Positions 37,539-47,465 are shown, numbered from the stretch's first letter. The stretch is 64,000 nt of DNA from Virgibacillus indicus (GCF_002266285.1 NZ_NPMS01000009.1:62001-126000); one strand, 5' to 3'. The notes: generated by a model not told the origin, from the sequence alone. Program-made: numbers and translations.

Positions 37539-38420
37539 ATGTTAAAAGCATATTCGTGGCTGACGCTTTGTGTAATCGTATGGGGAAGCAATTTTGTGTT
37601 TGGAAAAATCTTAGTTCAGGATTTCTCGCCAACCCTGTTGACATCACTAAGGCTATTTTTTATTGTCTTCGTATTAACCGGTTTATCGTATTATAAAAGA
37701 CCTGTAAAACGGCTAAATAAAACAGATTGGCTTGCAGTTTTCTTTTTAGGGGTTATTGGTGTGTTTATAAATCAATGGTCTTTTTTTGCAGGATTAGAAA
37801 CTGCTGACCCCACAACATCTGCCCTAATTCTGGCTACAGCCCCCATTTTAACAGGATTTTTGGCTGCCATCTTCCTGAAAGAAAAATTAACAATTCAAAT
37901 GCTGGCAGGGTCCATTTTTGCAATCATCGGAATTTACCTGGTTGTAACGAAGGGAAGCTTATCCTCTGTCCATATTGACAAAGGATTGCTATGGATTGTT
38001 CTGACAATGGTAACATTCGCCATCATGATTATTATGACGAGAATGCTTTCCCGGCGAATCGATCCAGTTACGATGACTCTCTACTCGAATATCGTGGGAT
38101 TTATTGTGTCCATTCCGTTTGTCTTCTTATTGGACAACCCATTACGAATCAGTACTGCTTTCTCCGATTGGGCTTTACTCATTGGGACAGCCGTTACCGT
38201 TCATGGGATCGCAAACCTTGTTTGGAATAATTACATCCGCTATGTCGATGCTTCAAAAGCATCTATCCTATCAAATTTAGAACCTTTCGTTGCGATGATC
38301 ATGGGATTAATATTACTTTACAAACCAATCACTGATATAGAGATAGCGGGTTCCCTATTTATAGTTGGCGGCGTCATATTTTCCACCTACCAGCGAAAAA
38401 GAAATACCGTAAAACAATGA
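37539..38420 (+). CDS. EamA/DMT-family transporter
   Basis: 293 residues with ten hydrophobic segments in two EamA repeats; the first opens WLTLCVIVWGSNFVFGK and the second LLWIVLTMVTFAIMIIMTRM. Conserved ALILATAPILTGFLA and SILSNLEPFVAMIMGL stretches are typical. Drug/metabolite exporters move amino acids or other small metabolites; the substrate cannot be predicted. Stand-alone gene. Confidence 0.9.
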   Translation: MLKAYSWLTLCVIVWGSNFVFGKILVQDFSPTLLTSLRLFFIVFVLTGLSYYKRPVKRLNKTDWLAVFFLGVIGVFINQWSFFAGLETADPTTSALILATAPILTGFLAAIFLKEKLTIQMLAGSIFAIIGIYLVVTKGSLSSVHIDKGLLWIVLTMVTFAIMIIMTRMLSRRIDPVTMTLYSNIVGFIVSIPFVFLLDNPLRISTAFSDWALLIGTAVTVHGIANLVWNNYIRYVDASKASILSNLEPFVAMIMGLILLYKPITDIEIAGSLFIVGGVIFSTYQRKRNTVKQ

Positions 38421-38477
38421 CTGGTTTCGGAAATACTCTTTTTACAGCAATCCCACCCTTTTGTTGAAGTTGCTTTT

Positions 38478-39239
38478 TTAGCTTTGGGATTGACACTTAT
38501 ACTTATCTGGATTTAACTTTATCATTGCCTCAGAAATGGTGTCCGACATTTCTCTGGCTTGTTCTTCAATCTCATCATATATTGCAACATCTTTCTGATA
38601 TTCCTTGTTTATCATAAATACAGCCTCCTGTTTGGTTAAATCCAAATGAAGATAGAACATAGCCCTAACTTCTTCCTCAGGTAAAAATCGGTTAATGCTG
38701 CTAAGAAATACAGCAATCTCATCTGCATTGTTATACCACATTTGTTCTGCAGTCATTGCCGCTTGCTCATCACCGGCAATAGCTGCATTTACAAGATCAG
38801 CAGCAATTAGAAGATGTTCCTGAATCAAAGCAGCATACGTGTCAGCCGCTGCTTCTCCATATATTGGCCGAATCATATCTCCCATGTCTGTCGCATTTTG
38901 CAAAAGACGCGCGATAACAAATTCCAGGTCTGGCAGATTATAGGTTAGGCTTATAATCGTCATTCTGGTCCATGCTACATGCTCCTCCCAAAGGCTTCGG
39001 TTATCACGCATTAAATCAACTGCTGCTTGACTTACGCATTGATCTTGCCGTGTAAACCCAGGAGTCGTTTGTGAAACAGGTATGGAAATATGTTGTCCTG
39101 CCTGAAGATAATATGGGTTTACTCCCGGATTCACCGTTAAAATTTCCCCAATCGTTGTATTATACCGCTGTGCCAATAGCCAGAAATTATCACCTGGGTG
39201 AATAATATGGGTAAATCCCCCATTATAAAAATTGGTCAT
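38478..39239 (-). CDS. LysM-domain protein with helical C-terminal domain
   Basis: 253 residues. One LysM module at about 9-53 (HIIHPGDNFWLLAQRYNTTI...QAGQHISIP) binds peptidoglycan or spore cortex. The rest is helical, beginning LWEEHVAWTRMTIISLTYNL, a domain seen in Bacillaceae proteins often mis-annotated as acetylglutamate kinase. No signal peptide, which suits a spore-coat or mother-cell protein (inference). GGGAGGT precedes the ATG. Confidence 0.8.
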   Translation of the reverse strand: MTNFYNGGFTHIIHPGDNFWLLAQRYNTTIGEILTVNPGVNPYYLQAGQHISIPVSQTTPGFTRQDQCVSQAAVDLMRDNRSLWEEHVAWTRMTIISLTYNLPDLEFVIARLLQNATDMGDMIRPIYGEAAADTYAALIQEHLLIAADLVNAAIAGDEQAAMTAEQMWYNNADEIAVFLSSINRFLPEEEVRAMFYLHLDLTKQEAVFMINKEYQKDVAIYDEIEEQAREMSDTISEAMIKLNPDKYKCQSQS

Positions 39240-39346
39240 ATTTTTACCTCCCTATTCATCGAAAAACGAATATCAAATGTTGCGCATAATAATGTATTCT
39301 TTTTGGATTGGTTGGGTGATAGCCGTTGGGGAGATAACCCATAATT

Positions 39347-39388
39347 TCAGTCCCCATTATGATAAAGAGTTAATATGGTGGGGACTGA
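39347..39388. repeat. GGGGACTGA palindrome, copy 1
   Basis: Arms TCAGTCCCCA and TGGGGACTGA flank a 22-nt AT-rich loop. Member of a six-copy family. Confidence 0.8.
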
Positions 39389-39470
39389 CCTTTCAATTAC
39401 TTCAATTACTTTCGTCCTCACCAACAGGCCGATGAATTTCCAACTATTACTCTCACTCCAGTGAGAGTAA

Positions 39471-40898
39471 TTAATCAATATTATCCAGGAAACGATCATT
39501 AATATCAAAAAGGTTATCTAAAAACGCATCAGCATTTGTGCCGATAATATCTAAGTAAGTTTCCGCAATTTCTCCATTAACCGAAAGAAAGTAATCAGCA
39601 GCCTGCCCGATAAAATCCAAATAGACTTTAGAGTCAATAATTTCCTCTTCTTTCAAATACACTATTGCTGCTTTCAAGTTATCATTTTCGCGAGCCAGTT
39701 GCTCCTTCTGCTTCTTATTCCAATCAGTTAACTGGTCCCTAATAGTATTGGATAATTTACTAATTGTCTCTTTGGCATCCTTACTCCATTCTGACCAGAC
39801 TTTCGCCATATCAACTGTCTGCTCAAATTCAGATACAAGATCTGCTTGGTTTGTTGCATTGATATAGCGCCCATCTGATGCATCCGCCATTTCCTTCAGT
39901 TGCTCCAGCCCTTCATTATCTACCTGATAGCCAATAATATTTACAACCGGGTCAATTTGGGATTCAGCAAGAGATTGAATCGCTTTTACGGGATCACCAT
40001 TACAAGTTCCAACACCATCACTAACGATATAAATGATATTTGAATTTTCTTTACCATTGTAATCCTTAAGCTTTTCTTCTACCACTTGAATAGCTTTAGC
40101 CATCGGCGTCCATCCTGCAGGCTCAAATTGATTTAAAGCATCGGAAAATTTTTCATTATTATATGTAGAAAGCGGATAAACTTCTTCTATATTGGAACAG
40201 GACTTTTCTTTGTCAGCATCACTTCCGGATCCAATATGTCCATAAACATCAAGGGAGATATTCGCTTCTTCCGGAAGATTTTCTACAAATTGCTGGATGG
40301 CTTCCTTCGCTAAATCCATTCTTGTTCTGCCATCTTCGTAATTCCCCATACTTCCACTTGAGTCTAATAGAATAGCAATATTATAAGTTTCTTTTCGTTT
40401 GAGTACTTCATTTCCTTCAGCAGTCGGGTCATTAAATTGCATGGATTCCCATTGATCAATTGGTACATTTACAGGACTAAAATCTTCTTGAAACAATGTC
40501 CAAAGGTACCGTTTCCAATGTTCAACTTCTTCCTCGGTACTTTCCCGTGTTAATGTCGGAATCGAATCCAGCACTTCGATAATTTCCGGCTGATTGGTAA
40601 ACTCCTCGCCAGCAAACTGTCCCGTTATTGGGTAGTCCGCTGCTTCTGTAAATGAAGTGGGTATGGGTGGCAAATCCTCAACAGTATCTTCAGCGATAAC
40701 TTCTTCATTTTCCTCTTCTTGAGACTGCTTTTCTTTTTCTTCTTTTTCTTCTTTTCCGTCTGTGTCTTCTGCCTCTGCTTCCACACCTGCAGCTGCTTCC
40801 TCACTACTGCTTTCTTCTGAATCTGTAGTTTTACCATCATTACATGCAGCAAGTAACAACAAGCAAAAAGCCAGAATTGTTATATGTACTTTTTTCAT
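39471..40898 (-). CDS. VWA-domain lipoprotein (YwmC/YwmD-like)
   Basis: 475 residues. Lipobox LAAC (Cys19) is followed by a very acidic Glu-rich linker to about 75 and a von Willebrand factor A domain from about 172. The metal-dependent adhesion site DSSGS is at 179-183, with the later TPMAKAI and VSDGVGTC parts. The C-terminal 110 residues are helical. Such proteins sit on the outer membrane face and probably mediate protein contacts; specific role unknown. Confidence 0.85.
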   Translation of the reverse strand: MKKVHITILAFCLLLLAACNDGKTTDSEESSSEEAAAGVEAEAEDTDGKEEKEEKEKQSQEEENEEVIAEDTVEDLPPIPTSFTEAADYPITGQFAGEEFTNQPEIIEVLDSIPTLTRESTEEEVEHWKRYLWTLFQEDFSPVNVPIDQWESMQFNDPTAEGNEVLKRKETYNIAILLDSSGSMGNYEDGRTRMDLAKEAIQQFVENLPEEANISLDVYGHIGSGSDADKEKSCSNIEEVYPLSTYNNEKFSDALNQFEPAGWTPMAKAIQVVEEKLKDYNGKENSNIIYIVSDGVGTCNGDPVKAIQSLAESQIDPVVNIIGYQVDNEGLEQLKEMADASDGRYINATNQADLVSEFEQTVDMAKVWSEWSKDAKETISKLSNTIRDQLTDWNKKQKEQLARENDNLKAAIVYLKEEEIIDSKVYLDFIGQAADYFLSVNGEIAETYLDIIGTNADAFLDNLFDINDRFLDNID

Positions 40899-41028
40899 AC
40901 TCCCCCTCTATTCTTTAAAAATATAGTTATACTTCCAATTGCTATATCAAATAACAATTATATTACTATATCATATTTGTCTTATTTTTATTTGATAGCA
41001 CCGTAGATATCGGTATAAATTTCACTTA

Positions 41029-41057
41029 AAAACGCCTGGGAAATTCCAGGCGCTTTT
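41029..41057. terminator. Bidirectional terminator
   Basis: AAAACGCCTGG, loop GAAATT, CCAGGCGCTTTT. It ends the PspC gene on the minus strand. Confidence 0.8.
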
Positions 41058-41138
41058 CAATATTCAACAAACTACTTTATAGTACAATCCTTTTCTTGAA
41101 TTGCCTTACATATCATGAAGGAAATATTAAAAGTATAT

Positions 41139-41324
41139 CTACAGTGATGGCGGACTATCAGGAATTGTATTAGCAAGAATAATATAAACGATCAAATTAG
41201 CGGGCAAAAAAAGGATAAAAAGTAATCTAACTCCTAAAGAGGATATACCGAAATATTCAGCAATTCCTCCACAAACTCCGTATATTGCCTTGTCTGTTGA
41301 TGACTTTCTTAGCTTTTTTTGCAA
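41139..41324 (-). CDS. PspC-domain small membrane protein
   Basis: 61 residues: KLRKSSTDKAIYGVCGGIAE then a hydrophobic helix, the standard single PspC domain of Firmicutes. Probably an envelope-stress-related membrane protein. Start TTG at 41324, 7 nt after GGGGGG. Confidence 0.88.
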   Translation of the reverse strand: MQKKLRKSSTDKAIYGVCGGIAEYFGISSLGVRLLFILFLPANLIVYIILANTIPDSPPSL

Positions 41325-41384
41325 TATGGATCCCCCCGATTATTTATTCTCAGTTACGATTTGAAAAGTCACGCCGTAAATTTA

Positions 41385-41411
41385 GGGTCAGTCCCCCACT
41401 ATGATCGACCC
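41385..41411. repeat. GGGGACTGA palindrome, copy 2 (partial)
   Basis: GGGTCAGTCCCCCACT followed by ATGATCGACCC; only the left arm is complete. Confidence 0.55.
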
Positions 41412-41415
41412 GCTG

Positions 41416-42438
41416 CTAATTCGTTTTCATCAATAAGTAAATAAAGTACGGTGTGCTTACAATAGACACAATAATCCCTACTGGTATAGTTGTAGGTGCT
41501 AACACATTGCTGGCAATCATATCTGCGGCCATTAAGATGAGAGCTCCTAGCAGCGCTGAAATAGGAATAACATATTGATGCAGTGGTCCTGCTATTCTCC
41601 TTACAATATGTGGTACAACAAGTCCTAGAAATGCGATTGCTCCACCAGCAGCAACAGCTGCTCCTGCTAAAGCAACAGCGATTAACAGCAGTAATCCTCG
41701 TTCTCGCTCAACCCTTGTGCCAAGTCCTGCTGCCACGTCATCACCAAGATGGAACACGTTTAGGGATTTTGATTTTTTAATAGCAACAGGAATCAAAATT
41801 AACATCCAAGGCAACAGTGCAATGACAAAACTCCAACTTGCATTCCAAATATCACCTGATAACCAAATAGTTATTTGCCGGAAATTTTGCGGATCCATCT
41901 TCAATTGCATAATCGTTAATAGCGCACTGAATGCTGCATTTACCCCGATACCCACCAATACTAAACGAATAGGTGCGACTCCTTTATTCCATGCAATCAC
42001 ATAGATCAGCATTGCCGCACTAAATGCCCCTATTAAAGCGACAAAGGGCAATGCAAAAGTAGAAATCGGGCTTGATGCCGGGATGACTCCTTGAAAGAAA
42101 AATAAGAATAAAACAATGGCAAAACCAGCACCAGTATTTATTCCTAGTATTCCCGGATCTGCCAAACCATTTTGTGTAATGCCTTGCATTATTGTTCCAG
42201 ATACGGCCAGCCCAGCCCCAATTAATAACGCCAATATAATTCCGGGCATTCGGAAATCAAATAATACCAGTTCTTGCTTTTCCGTACCATTTTGCATTAA
42301 CGTCTGGATAACTTCCATTGGTGAAATAGAAATAACACCAACACTAAGGCTGATAAAAGAGAATCCAATGATAGAAATAATTAATAAGCTTATGATCAGC
42401 CAAAACCGTTTCACTTTTTGCTTTTCAATCAGGTTCAT
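41416..42438 (-). CDS. Siderophore ABC transporter permease (FecCD family)
   Basis: 340 residues, FecCD fold: FRMPGIILALLIGAGLAVSGTIMQG early, the coupling loop LGDDVAAGLG near 230, and VVPHIVRRIAG. Forms a heterodimeric channel with the permease encoded just upstream (4-nt overlap, ATGA). Imports Fe(III)-siderophore; the closest layout is YfiZ-YfhA of B. subtilis. No ATPase gene is present here. Confidence 0.92.
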   Translation of the reverse strand: MNLIEKQKVKRFWLIISLLIISIIGFSFISLSVGVISISPMEVIQTLMQNGTEKQELVLFDFRMPGIILALLIGAGLAVSGTIMQGITQNGLADPGILGINTGAGFAIVLFLFFFQGVIPASSPISTFALPFVALIGAFSAAMLIYVIAWNKGVAPIRLVLVGIGVNAAFSALLTIMQLKMDPQNFRQITIWLSGDIWNASWSFVIALLPWMLILIPVAIKKSKSLNVFHLGDDVAAGLGTRVERERGLLLLIAVALAGAAVAAGGAIAFLGLVVPHIVRRIAGPLHQYVIPISALLGALILMAADMIASNVLAPTTIPVGIIVSIVSTPYFIYLLMKTN

Positions 42439-43445
42439 TTTTTGCCAGCCCCCCTTGCTAAATAGAGGAAAAAAGGGACCCCGATAATAGAAGTTATCGC
42501 TCCTACCGGTGTTTCAAATGGTGCATTTACCATTCGAGCTGCTAAATCGGCATTGACGAGCAACAATGCTCCAAGTATAGCCGAAGTGGGAGCAATCCAA
42601 CGATAATCTGTACCAATAATAAAGCGGGTAATATGCGGGATGATCAACCCAACAAATCCAACCGCACCTGCAACAGATACTGCTGCTCCAGTTAAAATTA
42701 ATACTGCAATAATTCCTAACACCTTAATCAGTGTATTGTTTTGTCCTAAACCAACAGACAAATCATCTCCCAGACTAAGTACAGTAATGGATTTTGAAAT
42801 AGATATGGCAATGACCATACCAATCATCCCTGCAATAAGAAGTACTTGCACGGAACCCCATCCTGTACCATCCAAGCCACCTGCCAGCCAAAAGCCCATA
42901 TCCTTTTCCAATTGGAAATGCAAGGAAAGAACGGTAGAGATTGATCGTAAAAGCGTCCCAATTGCTACACCTGCCAAGGCTAACTTAACAGGTGTTAATC
43001 CACTGCTGGAAAACGAGCCTACTAAAAATACTAGCGTAACGGCTGCCCCAGCCCCTATAAACGAAGCAAATGTTAATCCTGTATTAGAAACAGCCGGATA
43101 AAATGCCAGCATAATAACTAACATAAAAGCTGCACCATCGGTTACACCCATAATCGAAGGGGATGCAAGTGGATTACGAGTCATTCCTTGCATTATTGTA
43201 CCAGACACCGCTAAGAAGGCACCTACCAACGAAGCAGCCAGCGCTCGAGGAATCCGCAGCTCCCGAATTACTTGATGTGATTGATCATCTGAGCTAAATT
43301 GAAAAACAGATTGCCATATTTTATGTAAATCGATATTCGTGGCACCGTACGAAATAGATATCCCGATAGATAATAAAACCAGACAAATACCAATCATATT
43401 AATTCCCATTTTCGATAATGGAGAGGATCGCGTAAATACCTTCAT
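42435..43445 (-). CDS. Siderophore ABC transporter permease (FecCD family)
   Basis: 336 residues, first gene of the two-permease operon. Contains LRIPRALAASLVGAFLAVSG, the coupling loop SLGDDLSVGLG and GLIIPHITRFIIG. It starts 50 nt from a Fur box shared with the divergent binding-protein gene, so iron starvation should induce both. Confidence 0.92.
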   Translation of the reverse strand: MKVFTRSSPLSKMGINMIGICLVLLSIGISISYGATNIDLHKIWQSVFQFSSDDQSHQVIRELRIPRALAASLVGAFLAVSGTIMQGMTRNPLASPSIMGVTDGAAFMLVIMLAFYPAVSNTGLTFASFIGAGAAVTLVFLVGSFSSSGLTPVKLALAGVAIGTLLRSISTVLSLHFQLEKDMGFWLAGGLDGTGWGSVQVLLIAGMIGMVIAISISKSITVLSLGDDLSVGLGQNNTLIKVLGIIAVLILTGAAVSVAGAVGFVGLIIPHITRFIIGTDYRWIAPTSAILGALLLVNADLAARMVNAPFETPVGAITSIIGVPFFLYLARGAGKK

Positions 43446-43485
43446 AATTAAACTCCTAATTTTCTAAAAGTGGCGAAAAGATTTA

Positions 43486-43518
43486 TTGACTTTCTAATTG
43501 AAAATGATTATCATTATC
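43486..43518. promoter_or_regulatory. Fur box over a divergent promoter
   Basis: GAAAATGATTATCATTATC (43500-43518) matches the Fur operator. It covers the -10 of a plus-strand promoter, TTGACT (43486-43491), 17 nt, TATCAT (43509-43514). Confidence 0.85.
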
Positions 43519-43553
43519 GTATGAATTAATTATAGCATAAAGGAGAACCAACC

Positions 43554-44531
43554 ATGAATAATAAATTTTTAAAAAAGAAATACTTTTTCACACTATTATT
43601 TACCGTATTATTACTTCTGGTTCTAGCTGCTTGCGGCAATGATGATAATGACAGCAATAATGATACATCGAATAACGCATCCGAAGGGAACAATGAAAAT
43701 ACAGAAGTCACTGTGGATTCGGAAATGGGCCAGGTCACCCTTCCCGCAAATCCGGAACGTGTGCTAGCACCGTTTCATGAAGATACACTGCTTGCATTAG
43801 GTATAACTCCAGTTGCAAAATGGGCAATTGGTGAAAGCGTACAAAACTACTTAGAAAAAGATTTACAGGATTTAGAACGCATCGAATGGACAATGCCTCT
43901 GGAACAAGTACTTAGTCATGAACCTGATCTTATTATATTAGAAAACAGCTTAGACAGCTACGAAGGTTCTTACGAAGAATATTCAGCGATCGCTCCAACA
44001 TACGTCATGACAGAAGAAGTAACAAAAGATTGGAAAAAACAATTACAAGTATTTGGAGAAATTTTAGGAAAAGAGACGGAAGCGGAAAAAGCTCTTGCCG
44101 ATTATGAAACGAAGGTCAAAGAAGCAAACGGGGAGCTCACAGAAATACTAGGAGATGAAACTGTTGCATTCATGTGGGTGACTGGGGGCAAATATTTTCT
44201 ATTTGAGGAAAATCGTCACAGTGCCAATATGATTTATTCCGAGCTTGGGGTTAACGTTCCAATCCTTGTCGAGGAATTAGGCGAAGCAGGAACAGCCTGG
44301 GATCCTATATCATTAGAAAAATTATCTGAATTGGATGCAGATCATGTCATTATTCTTGGCAATCAAAAGGATGAAGGAATAGAAACACTGAAGAATAGTA
44401 ATGTATGGAAAAACACTGCTGCTGTCCAAAACGATCAGGTTTATTATATTGAAGATGAAAGTAATTGGACCAACAGTGGCTTAAATGCATCAGAACAAAC
44501 CATTGATGAACTTTTAGAAACATTAAAATGA
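43554..44531 (+). CDS. Siderophore-binding lipoprotein (YfiY/FhuD-like)
   Basis: 325 residues. Lipobox LAAC (Cys27), an Asn/Asp-rich linker, then a class III binding fold: GQVTLPANPERVLAPFHEDT, HEPDLIILENSL and the C-terminal half with WDPISLEKLSELDADHVIIL. It captures ferric siderophore outside the cell for the two permeases across the Fur-controlled intergenic region. The ligand is probably a hydroxamate or citrate-type siderophore by analogy to YfiY. Confidence 0.9.
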   Translation: MNNKFLKKKYFFTLLFTVLLLLVLAACGNDDNDSNNDTSNNASEGNNENTEVTVDSEMGQVTLPANPERVLAPFHEDTLLALGITPVAKWAIGESVQNYLEKDLQDLERIEWTMPLEQVLSHEPDLIILENSLDSYEGSYEEYSAIAPTYVMTEEVTKDWKKQLQVFGEILGKETEAEKALADYETKVKEANGELTEILGDETVAFMWVTGGKYFLFEENRHSANMIYSELGVNVPILVEELGEAGTAWDPISLEKLSELDADHVIILGNQKDEGIETLKNSNVWKNTAAVQNDQVYYIEDESNWTNSGLNASEQTIDELLETLK

Positions 44532-44616
44532 TTGCTTAAGATAGAGAGCAATTTTCGTGATTTTAGCTGCTGCGATATTAAATAAGATAATCTTTTAATA
44601 CAATTATTTGAGCGAG

Positions 44617-44661
44617 AAAAAACCCCTTTGAAGTCCAATCTTAGACTTCAAAGGGGTTTTC
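44617..44661. terminator. Strong bidirectional terminator
   Basis: AAAACCCCTTTGAAGTC and GACTTCAAAGGGGTTTT form a 17-bp stem. Confidence 0.9.
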
Positions 44662-44676
44662 TATGGAAAAAAAGTG

Positions 44677-44716
44677 TCAGTTCCCCACTTCTTTACTTTA
44701 TTTCGCTGGGGGCTGA
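44677..44716. repeat. GGGGACTGA palindrome, copy 3
   Basis: Arms TCAGTTCCCCA and TGGGGGCTGA. Confidence 0.7.
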
Positions 44717-44873
44717 TATCACCTCTGTTTTCTTCATTTAAATTCACTCCTCCCTATCAATTTATTAATTACTCATCATTTTCCTCTTTGTTTAAGATCT
44801 CATTCAATATCCAGCTCCCAATACGCATTTCATCCATGATTTACCAACAGGATAATACCTCTAATCATTAATG

Positions 44874-44902
44874 TTTACAAAACCGATCGGAATTATTATA
44901 AT
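44874..44902 (+). promoter_or_regulatory. Promoter of the ssu-like operon with an operator in the spacer
   Basis: TTTACA (44874-44879), exactly 17 nt, TATAAT (44897-44902). The spacer contains ACCGATCGGAATTAT with the palindrome CCGATCGG, similar to what I recall of CymR (cysteine metabolism repressor) boxes. The repressor assignment is tentative. Confidence 0.6.
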
Positions 44903-44940
44903 TATATCATTCTATTATTTTAGCAGAAGCAGGTGAGCAT

Positions 44941-45720
44941 GTGAAAAGGAACTCAAAATGGTATAATAACGAAATTTTCCCGTGGGTACTGCCAATTGTC
45001 ATTATTGTACTCTGGCAAATTCTAGGTCAGTATAAAATTATTACTTCAACACTACTGCCTACTCCAGTGGAAGTTGTTCAGGCAGGGATTCGATTATTTA
45101 ACACCGGTGAACTGCAGGAACATGTTTTAATCAGTACGCAGCGTGCGCTAATCGGATTTGTCATTGGTGGACTTGTCGGATTTATCTTCGGACTGCTGAA
45201 CGGAACTATTTTATTTGTTGAGAAAATGGTCGATACAACCATTCAAATGGTGCGGACGATTCCCCACTTAGCATTAATTCCACTTGTGGTCCTATGGTTC
45301 GGAATTGACGAAACTGCAAAAATATTCCTGGTTGCAGTTGGGGTGATGTTCCCTATATACATAAATACGTTTAATGGGATTAAAAATGTTGATGGCAAAT
45401 TAATAGAGATGGGTTCGGTTTATGGATTATCAAGATGGAAGTTATTTACGAACATCATCTTACCAGGATCCTTACCTGCTATCCTGGTAGGCATCCGCTA
45501 TGCACTTGGCGTAATGTGGATATCACTTATCGTCGCAGAAACAATTGGCGCAGATTCAGGGATAGGCTTTATGGCAACAAGCGCTCGTGAATTTATGCAA
45601 ATGGATATCGTTGTTCTAACCATTGTCCTCTATGCGATTTTAGGCAAGTTATCCGATTTTGTTGCAAAAGTGTTTGAACGACGATTATTAAAATGGAATC
45701 CAGCCTTCAATAACAAGTAA
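44941..45720 (+). CDS. ssuC: ABC transporter permease, SsuC/TauC-like
   Basis: 259 residues, six membrane helices, with the permease coupling motif EMGSVYGLSRWKLFTNIILPG (EAA loop) at about 160-180. It is the channel of a sulfonate/taurine/nitrate-type importer. GTG start. First gene of a compact four-gene operon. Confidence 0.88.
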   Translation: MKRNSKWYNNEIFPWVLPIVIIVLWQILGQYKIITSTLLPTPVEVVQAGIRLFNTGELQEHVLISTQRALIGFVIGGLVGFIFGLLNGTILFVEKMVDTTIQMVRTIPHLALIPLVVLWFGIDETAKIFLVAVGVMFPIYINTFNGIKNVDGKLIEMGSVYGLSRWKLFTNIILPGSLPAILVGIRYALGVMWISLIVAETIGADSGIGFMATSAREFMQMDIVVLTIVLYAILGKLSDFVAKVFERRLLKWNPAFNNK

Positions 45721-45746
45721 GTGTGGGATTAGATTGGAGTGAGATG

Positions 45747-46442
45747 ATGTTCAACATTGAACTAAAAGATGTAGGGAAAAGCTATGGCGATAATGAAGTG
45801 TTACGTGATATTGATTTTTCAGTTGATAAGGGAAGCTTCACCGCCATTGTTGGTAAAAGCGGCTGTGGGAAAAGTACCCTCTTGCGGGTTATCGCAAAAT
45901 TAGAAGAAACCTCGAAGGGAACGTTGACGTTTTCAGGGGAAGGATCCAAGGACCCAAAAATTCGGATCATGTTCCAGGATGACCGCCTGATTCCATGGAA
46001 GAATATTTTAAGTAATATCTCGATCGGAGCGGTCAATAAAGCTGCAGCAAAAGAATCCCTTCAGGAGGTCGGATTAATCGACAAGGAAAAGGATTGGCCA
46101 GATCAATTATCAGGTGGACAAAAACAGCGAATTGCCCTTGCCCGTGCCCTAGCAAGTAATCCGGATATATTACTGTTTGATGAACCACTTGGTGCACTTG
46201 ATGCGCTCACGCGAATGGAAATGCAGAATTTAATTGAAGAACTATGGCAGCAGCAGCAATTCACTTCCCTTCTCGTTACACATGACGTAACGGAAGCGGT
46301 AACTCTAGCGAATCGAGTCATCGTTATAGACAAGGGGACGATTCAATTAGATGAAAAAATCGACTTACCCAGACCTCGCGAACGCGATGAAAAATTCACA
46401 TATTATGAGAAGAAAATATTAAACCAAATTTTAGGGGGATAA
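45747..46442 (+). CDS. ssuB: ABC transporter ATPase, SsuB/TauB-like
   Basis: 231 residues. Walker A VGKSGCGKSTLL, signature LSGGQKQRIALARAL, Walker B LLFDEPLGALD and the switch His in VTHDVTEA. It powers the permease encoded upstream. I use ATG 45747 (MFNIELKDVG), about 7 nt after GGAG; ATG 45744 and the in-frame start at 45723 are alternatives. Confidence 0.88.
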   Translation: MFNIELKDVGKSYGDNEVLRDIDFSVDKGSFTAIVGKSGCGKSTLLRVIAKLEETSKGTLTFSGEGSKDPKIRIMFQDDRLIPWKNILSNISIGAVNKAAAKESLQEVGLIDKEKDWPDQLSGGQKQRIALARALASNPDILLFDEPLGALDALTRMEMQNLIEELWQQQQFTSLLVTHDVTEAVTLANRVIVIDKGTIQLDEKIDLPRPRERDEKFTYYEKKILNQILGG

Positions 46443-46444
46443 CA

Positions 46445-47449
46445 ATGAAAAAAACAATACTTATTATCGTCACTTCTTTATTTATACTGGCATTAGCAGC
46501 ATGTGGCAGTGATAGCAGTGAGGGAGCTGCTGCATCAGACTCAGGTAATGATGGAGAAAAAGAAGTAATTACAATCGGTTACCAAAAAGGGAACACGATA
46601 AATATCCTTAAAGAACATGGCAATTTAGATGAAGCATTGAATGATGCTGGTTATACCATTGACTGGAAGGTATTCCCTACCGGTACGGTATTGTTGGAAG
46701 CTTTAAACACAGACAATATTGATTTTGGCCACGCGTCTGACGGTAATGCTGTATTCATGCAGTCCGGCGGCCACCAATTAAATTATCTGGCTTCTGAAGC
46801 ACCATACCCGGAAGGTGTTGCATTGGTTGTTAAAGCAGATTCCGAAATTGAAACGGTAGAAGATTTTAAAGGAAAAAGGATTGGCGTAACCAGAGGTGGT
46901 AACCAGCATTACCTATTATTAGTAGCGTTAAAAGAAGCTGGAATTCCTTTAGATGAAGTAGAAATCAAGTTTTATAAAGATGCCGCAGAAGGTTTAGCAG
47001 CATTTACGAAAGACGAATTTGACGTATACGGTTCATGGGATCCATATCTGGCAATTGTAGAAAGCAAGGTTGATACTCGTACAATAGTAAATGGTACAGA
47101 TTTAACTGAAAATCGTACCTTCTATTTTGGGACAGAGGAATTTTTAGCGGAAAAGCCTGAAGTTGTAAAAATCATTTTGGAAGAATTGCAAAATGCGGAT
47201 CAATGGGCAAACGAAAATAAAACAGAGGTTGCTGAAATCCTAGCTGCTGAGTTAGGTCTGGACGTAGCTCCGCTTCAATTGGCGAATGACCGCCGTACAT
47301 TCGGCGTTGAAAAAATAGATGAAGAAATTATTACGAGTCAACAGCACTTAGGAGATACATTCTATGAAGCAGGTCTACTTGAAAATGAGATTAGCGTTGA
47401 AGATTCTGTCAACATCGACGAAGCACTTATTCCAAGTAACCTAGACTAA
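46445..47449 (+). CDS. ssuA: Sulfonate-type substrate-binding lipoprotein (SsuA/NMT1-like)
   Basis: 334 residues. Lipobox LAAC (Cys20), acidic linker, then an NMT1/SsuA domain: TIGYQKGNTINILKEHGNLD, NIDFGHASDGNAVFMQ, DFKGKRIGVTRGGNQHYLL and VYGSWDPYLAIVE. The ligand is likely an alkanesulfonate or similar sulfur compound, but nitrate, thiamine-precursor and aromatic sulfonate members share the fold. It begins 3 nt after the ATPase stop. Confidence 0.87.
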   Translation: MKKTILIIVTSLFILALAACGSDSSEGAAASDSGNDGEKEVITIGYQKGNTINILKEHGNLDEALNDAGYTIDWKVFPTGTVLLEALNTDNIDFGHASDGNAVFMQSGGHQLNYLASEAPYPEGVALVVKADSEIETVEDFKGKRIGVTRGGNQHYLLLVALKEAGIPLDEVEIKFYKDAAEGLAAFTKDEFDVYGSWDPYLAIVESKVDTRTIVNGTDLTENRTFYFGTEEFLAEKPEVVKIILEELQNADQWANENKTEVAEILAAELGLDVAPLQLANDRRTFGVEKIDEEIITSQQHLGDTFYEAGLLENEISVEDSVNIDEALIPSNLD

Positions 47450-47465
47450 AATTGGAGGAATTCAT

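Larger units (their letters stand above)
44532..44940 (+). other. Terminator, palindrome and promoter region
   Basis: This gap holds a strong terminator (44617-44661), a GGGGACTGA palindrome (44677-44716) and the promoter of the sulfonate-type operon (44874-44902). The part between 44720 and 44870 shows nothing else. Confidence 0.65.

Noticed and set aside
40625..40852. Lys-rich frame inside the VWA lipoprotein gene
   Set aside because: It is a shifted reading of the Glu-rich linker (GAA/GAG codons).
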